Source of the DNA: Parastagonospora avenae f. sp. tritici 18332-5 | Taxonomy: Eukaryota; Ascomycota; Dothideomycetes; Pleosporales; Phaeosphaeriaceae | NCBI GenBank assembly: GCA_022559985.1 | Contig: JAFJTR010000009.1 | Span: 434,001 to 498,000, forward strand | Length of the DNA: 64,000 nucleotides | Direction: 5' to 3' | Part shown: positions 53,836 through 63,794 of the stretch, in pieces | How the letters are laid out: every line of letters begins with the position of its first letter | Position numbering within the stretch: position 1 is the first letter of the stretch | Notes under the pieces: model-generated | What the model was told of the DNA's origin: nothing | Database searches by the model: none | The model's input: only the letters and a program-made list of their open reading frames with translations | Position numbers and translations under genes: made by a program

Positions 53836-55125
53836 TCAAATGGTCAGATGAACCCATCCGTCCATATCGTAGCCATCTCGAAAATGTTCAGAAACATGCT
53901 CCACGCGATTCGCAACGGATTCGCAGATGTATGTGCAAAAGCCACACCAAAGCGCTTCGCTCTTGATATTGATAGCATCGACATCTTTTTTCCATACCTC
54001 TGGAACTTGGAAGGCTTTTGAAACCAAGTCTTCCGTTCCGGCGAGATGTTTTTGTTGTATGTGCTGCTTGAGAAGATTCTTGCACGCGAATGTCCGATCG
54101 TGCACGTCTTTACCGAGACAGTCGTGAATTTTGTGCATGTCTGTATGAGTCATGTTTTTCTCAGAGTTGTGACAGAACACACAATCCCCTTCTGAAGTGA
54201 CAGAACCAAGGCGCATACAGACCCATTCGGTATCGTCATAGCCATGCACAGCGAGCTCATGTCTTTTCCAGCTGTATGCATTCTTGAATGATTTAGGGCA
54301 TGCAGTGCAATGGTATATCCTGGTTGCGCCAGGTCCGATTTCGCTAGATGCATGGATTGGTGAAGCGTTGGGCGCTCTTTGCGTTTTGTCGACACGCGAC
54401 AGGTGTTGTCTTCTACCCTTGCGTTTCGCTGTGACTGTCGTATAATGTGTATCGGTGTGACATACTTGTAGCCTCGACTCCTGATCTGTGGGCTCTACGC
54501 ATGACGTCAACATCATCTACAGAGGAGAGGTGCTTGGCGCTGAAGTAACTTACTCTGCTGCATACGAGATTTGTAGTTACTAAGGGCATTCCGTGCCTGC
54601 TTCACAGTGACTTGTGCAATCGCTGCGAGCTCTGCAATTTGGTCTGGACTGGGGTACGATCTCAAGCCATTCTTCTGTAGCCATTGCCGGAAAACAGAAG
54701 TGTGGCGCTGTCTGTGTTCTCCCTTGCTTATGAAAGTACGTTGGCCTAGCCTGTATGGCACGCAATCCCCGGCGGTAGACGAGAGCGAGTCCGGCGATGT
54801 GTCGTGACCGAACGTGTCGAGGGGGGCTGATAGTAGGGAGTTCATCGTAGCTGATACTCGAGCAATCCTTATATGGCAGGAAATACGGTTCAACAGTATC
54901 ATAGCTGGCAGCTTCATAAGGGTCACCCGCTGCGTCAAATCGCAAATCAGTTCGCCAATAGTCGGAGCAACTGAAGTGCTCGACCATGGAGGGCGGCAAA
55001 TTGTGCACGGTATCAGCGCAATCGGATATACTCATTGCTTCAAAGCTCCCAGGCTGCTCGAAAAACCCCTCAAACCCCTCGAAAGCTGCGAATTTGATCG
55101 TTCCCATGATCATGTGTAGTTGCAT
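53836..55125 (-). pseudogene. Homeobox-plus-C2H2 transcription factor, frame broken at a C run
   Basis: Exon 1 starts at 55125 and reads GTIKFAAFEGFEGFFEQPGS, then VEHFSCSDYWRTDLRFDAAG, to ISYDELPTISP. At a run of six C (54821-54826 on the plus strand as G) the coding frame changes by one base: removing one C gives SPLDTFGHDTSPDSLSSTAG. The next part has a homeodomain-like helix-turn-helix, SYPSPDQIAELAAIAQVTVK then QARNALSNYKSRM. After a GTAAGT intron (donor at 54553, acceptor at 54486 or 54495) comes a C2H2 finger, YHCTACPKSFKNAYSWKRHE then LAVH, and a further Cys/His-rich region. This homeobox-C2H2 pairing is known from filamentous fungi. Either a pseudogene or a homopolymer error. Confidence 0.65.
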
Positions 55126-55181
55126 TGTGATGCAGTGTCGAGGAAGAGGTCGAACTGTACAAATTCAGCAGGCTGCCTATT

Positions 55182-55981
55182 ATGAGGGACGCAGTAGGCG
55201 CATCGTCGAACGTGTTCTGTCAAGCTCACCGTGCTGTGACGTACCTCAAACTTAACGTGAAGGCCGACTCGGCAACGAGAAAATCATTACGATACCATAT
55301 ATTCCTGATCAAATCGCGTTCAACATCCCCGTCGTGTTGTCGCGAGAGTCCATTGTCGTTTGTGGACTCATCCACGGACCAAAACACATCATCGTCGCTA
55401 CGAAGTGTAAGCCTGAAGCGCTCAGGACTGATGAAAATCGGAGTGCGAAAGAATTTGTATCAAAACTCACCCCGAAGGTAAGATGCATGTGTTCGGCAAG
55501 AACTTTGGATCTGAACGATTGGTCTTGAGATCAGTTTGGTGGCAAGGCTGAACACAGTGGCTGGTGTCAGGTGCTTGGGGACATCGAGCGATGTGCCTAT
55601 GATAAGGAGGAGCTTCAATCAGCGGCTCAAAGGTATGTGGGCAATGTGGGGGGGCGGCCATAATCTGGGGGCTCTAGCGCCAAGCCTCGGAACGTCAAAA
55701 CTAAGTGCACCGATGCAAAGAACTCCACGAAATACATACCAAACCGCGATTTCGATGCGTGTAAGTGGGATGAAAGTGAAAGGGACTTTTCAGCCTTCAA
55801 TACAGCTTCCATGATGAGTTTCAAGGCGCAGCCAGAGTTCACAACTGTTCCGTTGGAACACTGGACGGATGACGGCAATTGCCGTACGCGTCACGTGACC
55901 AGCCGGACACTCAGGCTCACATACCCCGAGCATTCTTCGAACACTAGTATACCACAGCCAGGTCATGATAGACTGACTTGA
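55182..55981 (+). CDS. Unrecognised multi-exon gene, start uncertain
   Basis: Three downstream exons read as one continuous frame and were found only by splicing. They are an exon to 55477 (IPYIPDQIAFNIPVVLSRES, IVVCGLIHGPKHIIVATKCK), 55547-55632 (HSGWCQVLGDIERCAYDKEE) and 55678-55981 (KYIPNRDFDACKWDESERDF, TVPLEHWTDDGNCRTRHV). Introns 55478-55546 and 55633-55677 have GTAAGA and GTATGT donors and the phases match (0 and 2). The first exon is unclear: ATG 55182 with an intron 55194-55279 would work. No family is recognised. It is divergent from the homeobox/C2H2 gene with only 56 bp between starts. Confidence 0.5.
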
Positions 55982-56657
55982 AAACTTATCTTAGAGTATA
56001 CGGGACCGGCTGAGTCTTGCACAACGCTCTACGGGTAGGGAATTCGTAAAATGCTCGAGGAGTGGTTGAGTCTAGCACTCGCACTTTATGGCGTACACAT
56101 TGCCTCATCTGGCCCTCCTACAACAGCCCAGCCAACACTGAAGATTGCTGTAAGTTCTCCGCAACAGGAGATATTTGTTCATGATGAAAGGCATAAGCTA
56201 GATGCGAACTTGTTGTTATTATTGTGAGCTATCAGAGGTGGCTATAGAAGGAACGAGCTGAACAGACGCTAGTCCCAAAGAGGTACACCATGTGACTTGT
56301 ATTCTCGAACAGTTCAAACATAACTTTGGATGTCTTACGCCATTCAAGGGCGTAAGGGCACAAGTGAGATTTGCCACCTAGGCGGTACCTGGAGAATAGT
56401 AAGTTGCGCTCAAGAGTCACGGCGTTCACCAGGCTACCAACAATGCTGGAATGAACTCTCCTGTCACTTGGATATTTGGCTAGGCACAAGGGCGTACTTC
56501 AGAATGTTGTTATTATGTTTTCTATTGAGTCTATTGGGAAAGTATAGCTTGACAGCTAACTAGTCCTTGGTAACACTACTTCGAGTATATGCGCGCGGAG
56601 TCTCCTATATCACGCTACAGTTCTGATAGCTTGGACACGACTTGAGGATCTCGAGAA
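55982..56657. other. Intergenic, nothing recognised
   Basis: Short ORFs on both strands without motifs. Confidence 0.4.
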
Positions 56658-57898
56658 CTACCCGGAGTTATTGTTGTCGTCATCTTTCTCGCTCGGGTAC
56701 TCATAGCACTCCTTCTCGCTGTCGGAATCATCGTCCCCCTTCTCGCTCGTATAGCCGGCGTACTCCTTGTAGGTCTCGTAAATGTGGACCGGTCGACCCT
56801 CAGAGCCGTCGCTCGAGCGCTCAGAAACGGCATACTCGATCATATTTTTGGTCACCGCAGGCTTATCGTCGTTTGCACGCTCAGAACTATGATGCTCGAT
56901 CATTTTTCTAGTCATGTCAGGCTGGTCGTAGTTTGCACGCTCAAAACGATGATTCTCGATCATCTTCCTAGCCACCTCAGGTTCTTCGCTTGCGTGCTCA
57001 GAATGATGATACTTGACCATCTTCATAGCCACTTTAGGCTTTTCCTGGTCCACGCGCTCCGAATGCCTATTCCTAATCATCTGCAAGGTCTCCAGAAGCT
57101 CCTCATTGACTGCCGGCTCGTGTTCATCTTCAAAAACAAGCTCGACTACCGAGTCCTCCTCGTACTCGTTGTCGTCGTCACTGTCCTCTTCATCTGTGTC
57201 TGAACCTCCAAGGTAAATTCCTTAGTCTAAAGTCTCATCGCCCTCATTGTCTTCATTGTCCTCAATATCGGACAGTTCGGTCTCTTTGACCACTTCGGCT
57301 TCCAGGAGAAGCAATGTCTTCTCAACCAACTTCTTCCTATCTTGAGTCGTAGTGTTCGTGCGAGGCTGAGAGAACTCGTCAGAGCTGTTGCTTCCACTTC
57401 CGATGCGCATGATTTCTGATTGGTGAAGTATTTGGCGGTTTGTGTGCTAGTATAGGGGCCGAGATGATGTAGCTTTTGCAAGTCGGTTGTGGTTGTTTGC
57501 AGTGAGAAGTTTTGTTTGTAGAGTTTTGTGGGGAGCATTCGAGGAGCGATGTGTTGTATGTTATATTCAGAGAGGCGACTCTGGAGATGTGAAGTATCGG
57601 TTTGTAATATCGGCTGACAATGTGTCTCGAGTGACATGGCAAGGGTACCTAGGTAGCGCTGGTTGTTAACAATATCTTGGTCGAGTGAATCGATTTTGTC
57701 CATGAATCGCAACATCTTTGGGTCGCGCAGTCCCATGGCGCAATCCCAAAGATTCGACCATAGAACCGTAGTACGGCTCGAATATAGTATGCTGGAAGTT
57801 GTGTCGAAATATATATGCTCGTGTTCCGTCGTACCGTCGAGATATTCATCTCTCGCTCTGTAAATCGTTCTAGTATAAGGCCCTATATCTCGAAACAT
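56658..57898 (-). pseudogene. Acidic repeat-containing protein gene, interrupted by a stop and a frame change
   Basis: The 3' part (57221-56658) encodes an acidic lead (GSDTDEEDSDDDNEYEEDS), then about five 20-residue repeats of the type KMIExHxSERAxxxxPxVxR, then another acidic tail (GDDDSDSEKECYEYPSEKDD). Directly upstream in the same frame, across TAA 57224-57222, lies RKKLVEKTLLLLEAEVVKET and LSDIEDNEDNEGDETLD. Further upstream a 160-residue frame from ATG 57898 (MFRDIGPYTRTIYRARDEYL ... NNQRYLGTLAMSLETH) runs to about 57415, where a one-base change is needed to continue. Whether the 5' ORF belongs to the same gene is inference. The repeat part itself is open. No family is recognised. Confidence 0.5.
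56815..57090 (-). repeat. Coding minisatellite, 60-bp unit, about 4.5 copies
   Basis: Units of 60, 60, 57 and about 60 bp recur in frame (plus-strand core GCTCAGAAC..ATGAT.CTCGATC). They encode 20-residue repeats starting KMVKYHHSEH, KMIENHRFER, KMIEHHSSER and NMIEYAVSER, with a first, more divergent unit QMIRNRHSER. In-frame length is preserved. Confidence 0.8.
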
Positions 57899-58055
57899 GT
57901 CTGCAGGCTGCAATTACACCACCATTGTGCTCCCACAACGCATCATTCCTCTCCCTGAACCGTGTACTAAACCCCTCATTAGCGCGCCCAATGCTGCCTA
58001 TCCAGGCAACCACTCGGCTAACCCTACCATACCTACCAACCACCATCACCATCAC

Positions 58056-58083
58056 ATCCAATTCCAATTCCAATTCCAATTCT
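58056..58083 (+). repeat. Hexanucleotide repeat (CCAATT)n in a divergent promoter
   Basis: Four to five tandem CCAATT units lie within the 196-bp spacer between the repeat-containing gene (minus) and the next gene (plus), 12 bp before the ATG at 58095. Each unit contains CCAAT, so it could act as a CCAAT-box cluster or simply be a microsatellite. Confidence 0.6.
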
Positions 58084-58094
58084 CCTTTTCCACG

Positions 58095-59357
58095 ATGGAC
58101 GCCCACCACGGCTGCACCTTCGGCTGTCTCCTCTCGCACCTCCTCCTCGGCAAAACACATATCCCCAGTTCCCTCATCGACGAGGAAAAAGCAAACCTCC
58201 CCTCCCAAACGGACAGTCACGGGCCTCACTACGGTAAACACTTGCCTTACCACGGCAATCCCGTTCCCCTAGAAGCCAGCATCAACCCAGAAGATTCCGC
58301 AACCTGGTACGCATCCTTCTTCGACCTAGCGTGGTGCGCGCCGCACCGGGATGGAGCGCACATCATCGTGTGCGCCGAGTGGTTCGACGACGACAATGGG
58401 CGGGAGTTGAATGGCTGGCCGGCGGTCAAGCTGAGGAAGGGGTATGAGAGGATGGGGGAGGGGTGTGGGAGGTTTGTTCGGTGGGTAGCTGAATCGTACA
58501 CGTGATTGATGCATTGGCTTATGTGGTATAGTTACGCCGAGACGCTGGCAGATGGCAATGTTGTTCTCGAGCGGTTGTGGCCTGGCGTGTTTGATTTCCG
58601 GCTGCCTGCGATGGAAGTGCCTGTGGTTGAGACGCAGACAAGAGGTGATTGGGTGATGCTGTCGTTGTACTTTCGCTGGGCATTACAAGGCCTTTCAGCA
58701 CTCAAGTTCGCGCACTCGCGGTCCGTCTTCTTGCGAAATTTCAGCGCGCAGATGGTGTGGGTGCGGGCTGACTACTCGCTCGCGCTGACGGGCTTCATCG
58801 GCGCGGACATAGTTGGCGACGAGACAGATTACCGAGAAGGAGGGATTGTGTGTGACGAAGATGTCGAACTTGACGATAGCGCGTATGGAAGCGTCAAAGA
58901 CGATTTGTTCCGGTGGGCAACGTTTGTTTGGAGGTTGATGACGAACGACTTTACTGAGCGTTCGCTTTCGGTGGCGAGGACGGGCTGCTGGGGTCCTTGT
59001 TGTCCTGTGGAAGGTGGATGCAGCCGCTTCACTGATGATAGCCATCAGACTTTAAACAAAGGTCATCGGTCGTGGTTGCGTGATAGGGAGAATCGGAAAC
59101 TGTATCAGGAGTTGGAGGAAGCGAGATTGGGTAGCGTGTTGTTAAAAGCGTGGAACGCGGGCTATGAGAGTACGGACGAAGTGATGGCGGACGTTAGGTT
59201 GACTGCGAAGAAGATGGGCATCATCGTACGTGAGGATGAGGATGAGGTGGACGTCGATGCAAGATGGGAAGACGTGTTTGAGATGGTTGAGATGACTGAG
59301 TCGGGTCCGGGCTCACCCACTCGACGTCTCAGGTTCAAAGAGTCCTCGTTATTATAA
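58095..59357 (+). CDS. Divergent kinase-like protein, unknown
   Basis: Exons 58095-58471 and 58532-59357 (60-bp intron, GTTTGT donor, TATAG acceptor, phase 2) give 400 aa; read straight, a TGA at 58503-58505 would stop it, and the intron removes this. The second half has a kinase-like layout: LQGLSALKFAHSRSVFLRNF, then WVRADYSLALTGFIGADIVG, then DDLFRWATFVWRLMTND. This matches the HRD-like, DFG-like and C-lobe positions of atypical fungal kinases, but the catalytic Asp and DFG are not clearly present, so it may be a pseudokinase. A Cys-rich patch (TGCWGPCCPVEGGC) lies near residue 290. Family naming is tentative. Confidence 0.55.
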
Positions 59358-59590
59358 TGGCAAGACAACCAAACATCCATGTGTAAAACATCAGTCACTC
59401 AAACTATCACTGTCACTTACTCAAAGCCCCAGATACAAAGAACCATGGCTGTTGTCAAAGCCGCAAGACAATCAAACGACGATGTGTAAAACATAACTCA
59501 ATGGACAATCTACGGATCTAATTAGCTACGAGTGGAGGACCTCCACATCCTTTATACACAGCCATTTCAGCGTACGGTTCAATACACCAC

Positions 59591-61370
59591 CTAAGCCCTC
59601 TCAAGCCTAACATAGCACTGTACCGGATTATGCGTCAGCTGATCAATCGCCTCCCATCCGCCATACTCCCCGGGTACCTCCGCCAACATAAACTCCCACA
59701 GCACCAACACAATCGCCAGCCTAAGTTCCAAATACGCCATCTTGCGCCCAAAACATCCTCTCAGCCCGCCCCCAAACGCAAGATGCGGCCCTGCCTGCGC
59801 ATCAAACACTTTCTCGCCAGTCTCTTTGTCCTGGACGAGCCAGCGCTCCGGATTGAATTCTTTGATGGTAAGGGCGTCCCACGAGCCGGTTTTGCCACCG
59901 GAGGCCGCGAGGTACTGGGGGCTGCGCAGCGTGGAGGGAATGCTGTGGGCGGGTTCGAGCACGCCGCCGCCCGTGGAGACGAAGTAGAATGATGTGCCTT
60001 TGGGTATGACGTTTCCTAGTACCACGGTGTCGACTAGACTTGTGCGGCTGACGATGGCGGCGGTGCCGCTGCAGCGGATGATTTCCTCAATCACAGCGTC
60101 GAGGTAATGGTTTTGGCAAGATGCAATTTCCTGGGCAGTTGGGACGCGGATTTCAGCGTATGCTGCGGCGAGGGAAGAGCGGAGTTGGGCGCGGAGTTTG
60201 GTCTGCACGGATTGATGGGCGGCGAGGAATTTCACGGCCCACGATATTGTTGTAGAGGTAGTGTCGTGGCCGGCAACAAGCAGGCCGAATAGCTCGTCTT
60301 TAATAATGTTGGACTGGTATTTGGGGGCGCGTTGTTGTTTCTCGGCAGCTATCTTTTCTCTGCGCAGGACGTGGTCGACAGCGTTTGTGATTTTTGTCTC
60401 TTTGCCGTCGCTGGCTTTCATTCTAGCTTCGGCTTTTGCGATCTCTCTTGTGGTGAATTGGGCCTTTATGCGGAGATTCCTACGACCGGATGGAAGGTAG
60501 CGCTGTACGAAGCCTGTTGTCAGGGGAAAGGGGGATTTGAGAACTTCTTCAATACCTTCAGTGAGTTCGAGGACCGCTAGGAACTCTGGAGGAGCCGGCG
60601 CTTTTTCAAAACCAACAGCTTGGTCCAGGGAGTCAGATAGACCGACACTTTTCTGTCCAGAGAGTAGATCGATCTGGTTACGGGTGACTGTGGCCGACCC
60701 TGCGTTACCGAAAACAGCTGCCCAGATCGCTTCTAATGCAGCGTTGAAGATGTCCTGTTTGACTTCGAACGGCCGACCCTCGGCAAGTCGCTGCTTCTCC
60801 GACCATAACTTAACCAAGTCCATGAAGTTGTGGTGCAGCTGAGGCGCAGCTACTCCGTGAAGGAATGCAGGTGCCATGAGATCTTGAAGCAACTTGCGCT
60901 GATTCCGCCAAGCTTCGCTCGTTACTTTCACTGCATGGAATTCGGGAGCAATACCGTAAAAGGCGTCACTGATGGCATCTGGCTTGTCAAACTCTTTGGT
61001 GCGGCGCATGACAATGTCCTAGGGAAAGTCAGTACTTCCAGTAGATGGTGGAAGCACGCTTTACCTGAGCCTCTTGATAATCGCTGATGAATATCACCGG
61101 TGGTCCGAATAGTAATATGAACATTTGAATAATTGGAGAGTCGTGTTTCTTATGACGTGCTTCAACCCAGTCCAGCATCGTTTTTGATCCTTGAAGATGC
61201 TTCAGCATGGAGGGAATGTCGCCGAATATCGACTTCACGGCTTCCTCGCTGTATGGAACGCCAGGAATCGGCTTTGGTAGAAGCCATCGGTAGAACAAGA
61301 AGGCGGACACGAGTACCGTGCCACTTATTGTGACCATTGCCGGGGACCTGATGCTCTCGAAGAAGCTCAT
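59591..61370 (-). CDS. Cytochrome P450 monooxygenase
   Basis: Exons 61370-61065 and 61018-59591 (46-bp intron, phase 0) give 577 aa. An N-terminal anchor (about 11-30, AMVTISGTVLVSAFLFYRWL) leads to the proline hinge PKPIPGVPY. The I-helix is LLVAGHDTTSTT (about 349-360), the K-helix ExxR is EEIIRC (about 413), and the haem loop is FGGGLRGCFGRKMA with Cys near 524. The enzyme is ER-bound and would use NADPH-P450 reductase. CYP family is not assignable by eye; the motif set suits fungal secondary metabolism or detoxification. There is no biosynthetic backbone gene nearby. The 233 bp between this gene and the kinase-like gene hold the converging 3' ends. Confidence 0.94.
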
Positions 61371-62086
61371 GGTATATATCTACCGACTGAGTTATCTGAG
61401 AAGAAAAAATGAAGTTTCCGAGAGTGCTTGTTAACTTGAAAAGAGGTGCTGATGTGGCACAGCAGGGCGCATAGTGATGTAAATATCTACCTTTAGGCAA
61501 GCCATCAACCACACCAGTCTTGGGGCTAAAGAATATCCGTAATTGGTCAAGGGCGTTGAATCCTATCAAATGGCATGCAGAGATTGGTCTACCGGATAGG
61601 CTGAACGGTACGTCCAAAATTAGACTAATGCTGACCAAAACAAGGCGTTAAGGTAGCGTGTCTTGTGATCCTGAACGCGAGCTCGCCAAGTCGCCATCGT
61701 TCGTTCCTCAGGGGAAGTCGCAAGTAACTACTGAATTCGCGCAACGGTACATGTCAGATAAGTAGAGTTCATTCAGTCGGGCTATCAGCTTGGCGTCCTC
61801 GACTTCCACAGTATAACGGATATGGGTGCCCGTGCTAACTGAAATTAGCCTGGCATAGCGCGAACGTTACTTGGTTGTTAGGCGATAATTGTGATATGCT
61901 ATTAGAAGTCGTGCTCGATGTTGTGTTCCCTCCTTGTTAGGTCGCTCATTTGGAAGCTAGAAGGTATACGCAGTCCTTTGGAATCGTGGGGAGCTTGGTC
62001 ATGTCGACTTGTGCATGCCAGCTCGATGCTTCACATCGGTAACCTGTCTCCTTTACCACCTCCAATCCGACAGCCCACCTTCCCAT
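61371..62086. other. Intergenic, P450 promoter side
   Basis: No ORF with a motif. Presumed P450 promoter and 3' flank of HRI1. Confidence 0.45.
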
Positions 62087-63016
62087 CTACCACTCCCAAA
62101 CCTCCTGCACCCTCCACTCAAACTCCCCATATCTAACCACCTCACCCACACCCATCCCCATCGTCCCCATCAAAACCGCACAAGGCAGCATCTGCCTACC
62201 CACCCTCTTAGTCCTCTTCCACTTGCCCTCCTTCGTCCACTCCCAGCGCTCAGCCGTGATCTCATTACCCATAACAACGATACCCTGCACATACTGCCCG
62301 AGCCTGATAATCGCGCCCCGGATGCCCTTCTCATCGTCCGACAGGCCCAGCACAACACACATCTTCTTGCCCGTTACTTCCGTGGAGAGAACGTCTTCGT
62401 CCTCCCACATCTCCTCGTGTGACTTGACGGCTTTGAGGTGCGGATGGAATGCGTGGCCGTGCTCGAGCGTCAGGGTATCGGTCAACGTGTACATGTCGCC
62501 CTCGTCGACGGGGATGCCCTTGAAGCCGGCGGGGTAGCGCGAGTCGACGAAGTGCGTCCACGTGGAGTGGCTGACACAAGGGAGCGCTGTGGGGCGCGAC
62601 GCGGAGTGGCCTGAGAAACCCCATTCGAGCTCGTCGGCGGTAGAGGAGGGCGTGAGTGGCTTCAGGAAGCGGAGGTCGACGAAGGTGTTGGCGGGGCTAG
62701 TGAGGACGAGGGTGGAAGTGGGTTCGAAGAGGGTGGTGGGGAGTTTGAGGGGGTTGTTGGTGAGGATGTTGGTGGTGTAGGGGACGGGGGTGTTAGGTGG
62801 GAGCGGGTAGGGGAGGAAGTAGATGTATGTGCGGACGGAGATGTTGGCTGTGCCTGTGAGGCTGGTGGAGGTGGTGGGTGCAGAAGACATGCTTGTGGTT
62901 GAGGAGGGTGGAGTATAGAGGACGTCCGTTTCGTTGTTGTTCTCCAAGGTGAAGGGGCTTGTGTTTGTGTTTGTTGGCGTGGCGGGCTCCGCGGTGCTTG
63001 TATTTTTGGGGTCCAT
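62087..63016 (-). CDS. hri1: Hri1 family protein
   Basis: Single exon, 309 aa from ATG 63016. After a Thr/Ser/Pro-rich N terminus comes the Hri1 fold: VRTYIYFLPYPLP, NTFVDLRFLKPL, WGFSGHSASRPTALP, the block HSTWTHFVDSRYP, GDMYTLTDTLTLEHGHAFHP and SHEEMWEDE. Then follow VLGLSDDEKGIRGAIIRLGQ and VVMGNEITAERWEWTKEGKW. Yeast Hri1 is a two-barrel cytosolic/nuclear protein that interacts with Sec72 and Hrr25; its biochemical role is unclear. Extension to the first in-frame codon at 63079 lacks an ATG. Confidence 0.9.
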   Translation of the reverse strand: MDPKNTSTAEPATPTNTNTSPFTLENNNETDVLYTPPSSTTSMSSAPTTSTSLTGTANISVRTYIYFLPYPLPPNTPVPYTTNILTNNPLKLPTTLFEPTSTLVLTSPANTFVDLRFLKPLTPSSTADELEWGFSGHSASRPTALPCVSHSTWTHFVDSRYPAGFKGIPVDEGDMYTLTDTLTLEHGHAFHPHLKAVKSHEEMWEDEDVLSTEVTGKKMCVVLGLSDDEKGIRGAIIRLGQYVQGIVVMGNEITAERWEWTKEGKWKRTKRVGRQMLPCAVLMGTMGMGVGEVVRYGEFEWRVQEVWEW

Positions 63017-63794
63017 TGCGGAGTTGAGTTTGGTCCTTCTGGCAAAGGGAAGAGAGTAGGAGAGACCAACAATTGACAATTACCGTGTGGTTGTGAAATA
63101 AATATTGAGCTTGACAATAACAGAGACGATAGGATAGACTAGTGAATGGATGAGTGACTATTGACACAGAAGGGAAAAACGCGCGTGTTCAAAGCAGATT
63201 TTGCTGATTCTCGAGAATGTGTGAAATGTGAAAAGGATGGTCTGCTGCAAACCTACCTCTGAATAAACGTAATCACATCAGCTCAGAATCGGTTGTGAGG
63301 CCAATGGACTGTAATTGATGTTGAGCAGTTGGTGGAGTGGAGATCGAACTGCGATAGAGGTGGGGGATGTTTGAACAATGGCAAGTACCCCGCAACGTCA
63401 TGGCAACGAGCCTCTCGGATTATAATTGTCAACAATGCTTCGTAGCATACAAACAGACATCGAAATCAGTGCAGTATACACGATCCTGATGAGCGTCAGA
63501 CACGAACTCATCTGTCTCGTGTTCTTCCACATTATTGAGTTTGACTATCAATCGGCACGAACGGGCCACGTGGAACCGGAGGAGTCACAAAGCTAGAAAA
63601 TATGGGGACGGGATTTGACACGGGCGAATGACTTGCATTTGCAAAGTAGGTATCATTCACATGCTGTCCTATTGACAGACCTAACCGTTGACGCCGCCCA
63701 TGCTGGGAATCCCCATGACCAAATCGTGAGCCTGACTTTTGAAACTCTTCTCATAAGGCATTGCAAAGAAACGAACCACCACTCAATGGATAGC
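63017..63794. other. Intergenic, nothing recognised
   Basis: Between the HRI1 start and the eL13 stop. No feature supported. Confidence 0.45.

Noticed and set aside
58503..58505. TGA as a nonsense mutation in the kinase-like gene
   Set aside because: A 60-bp intron with GTTTGT donor and TATAG acceptor removes it and keeps the frame.
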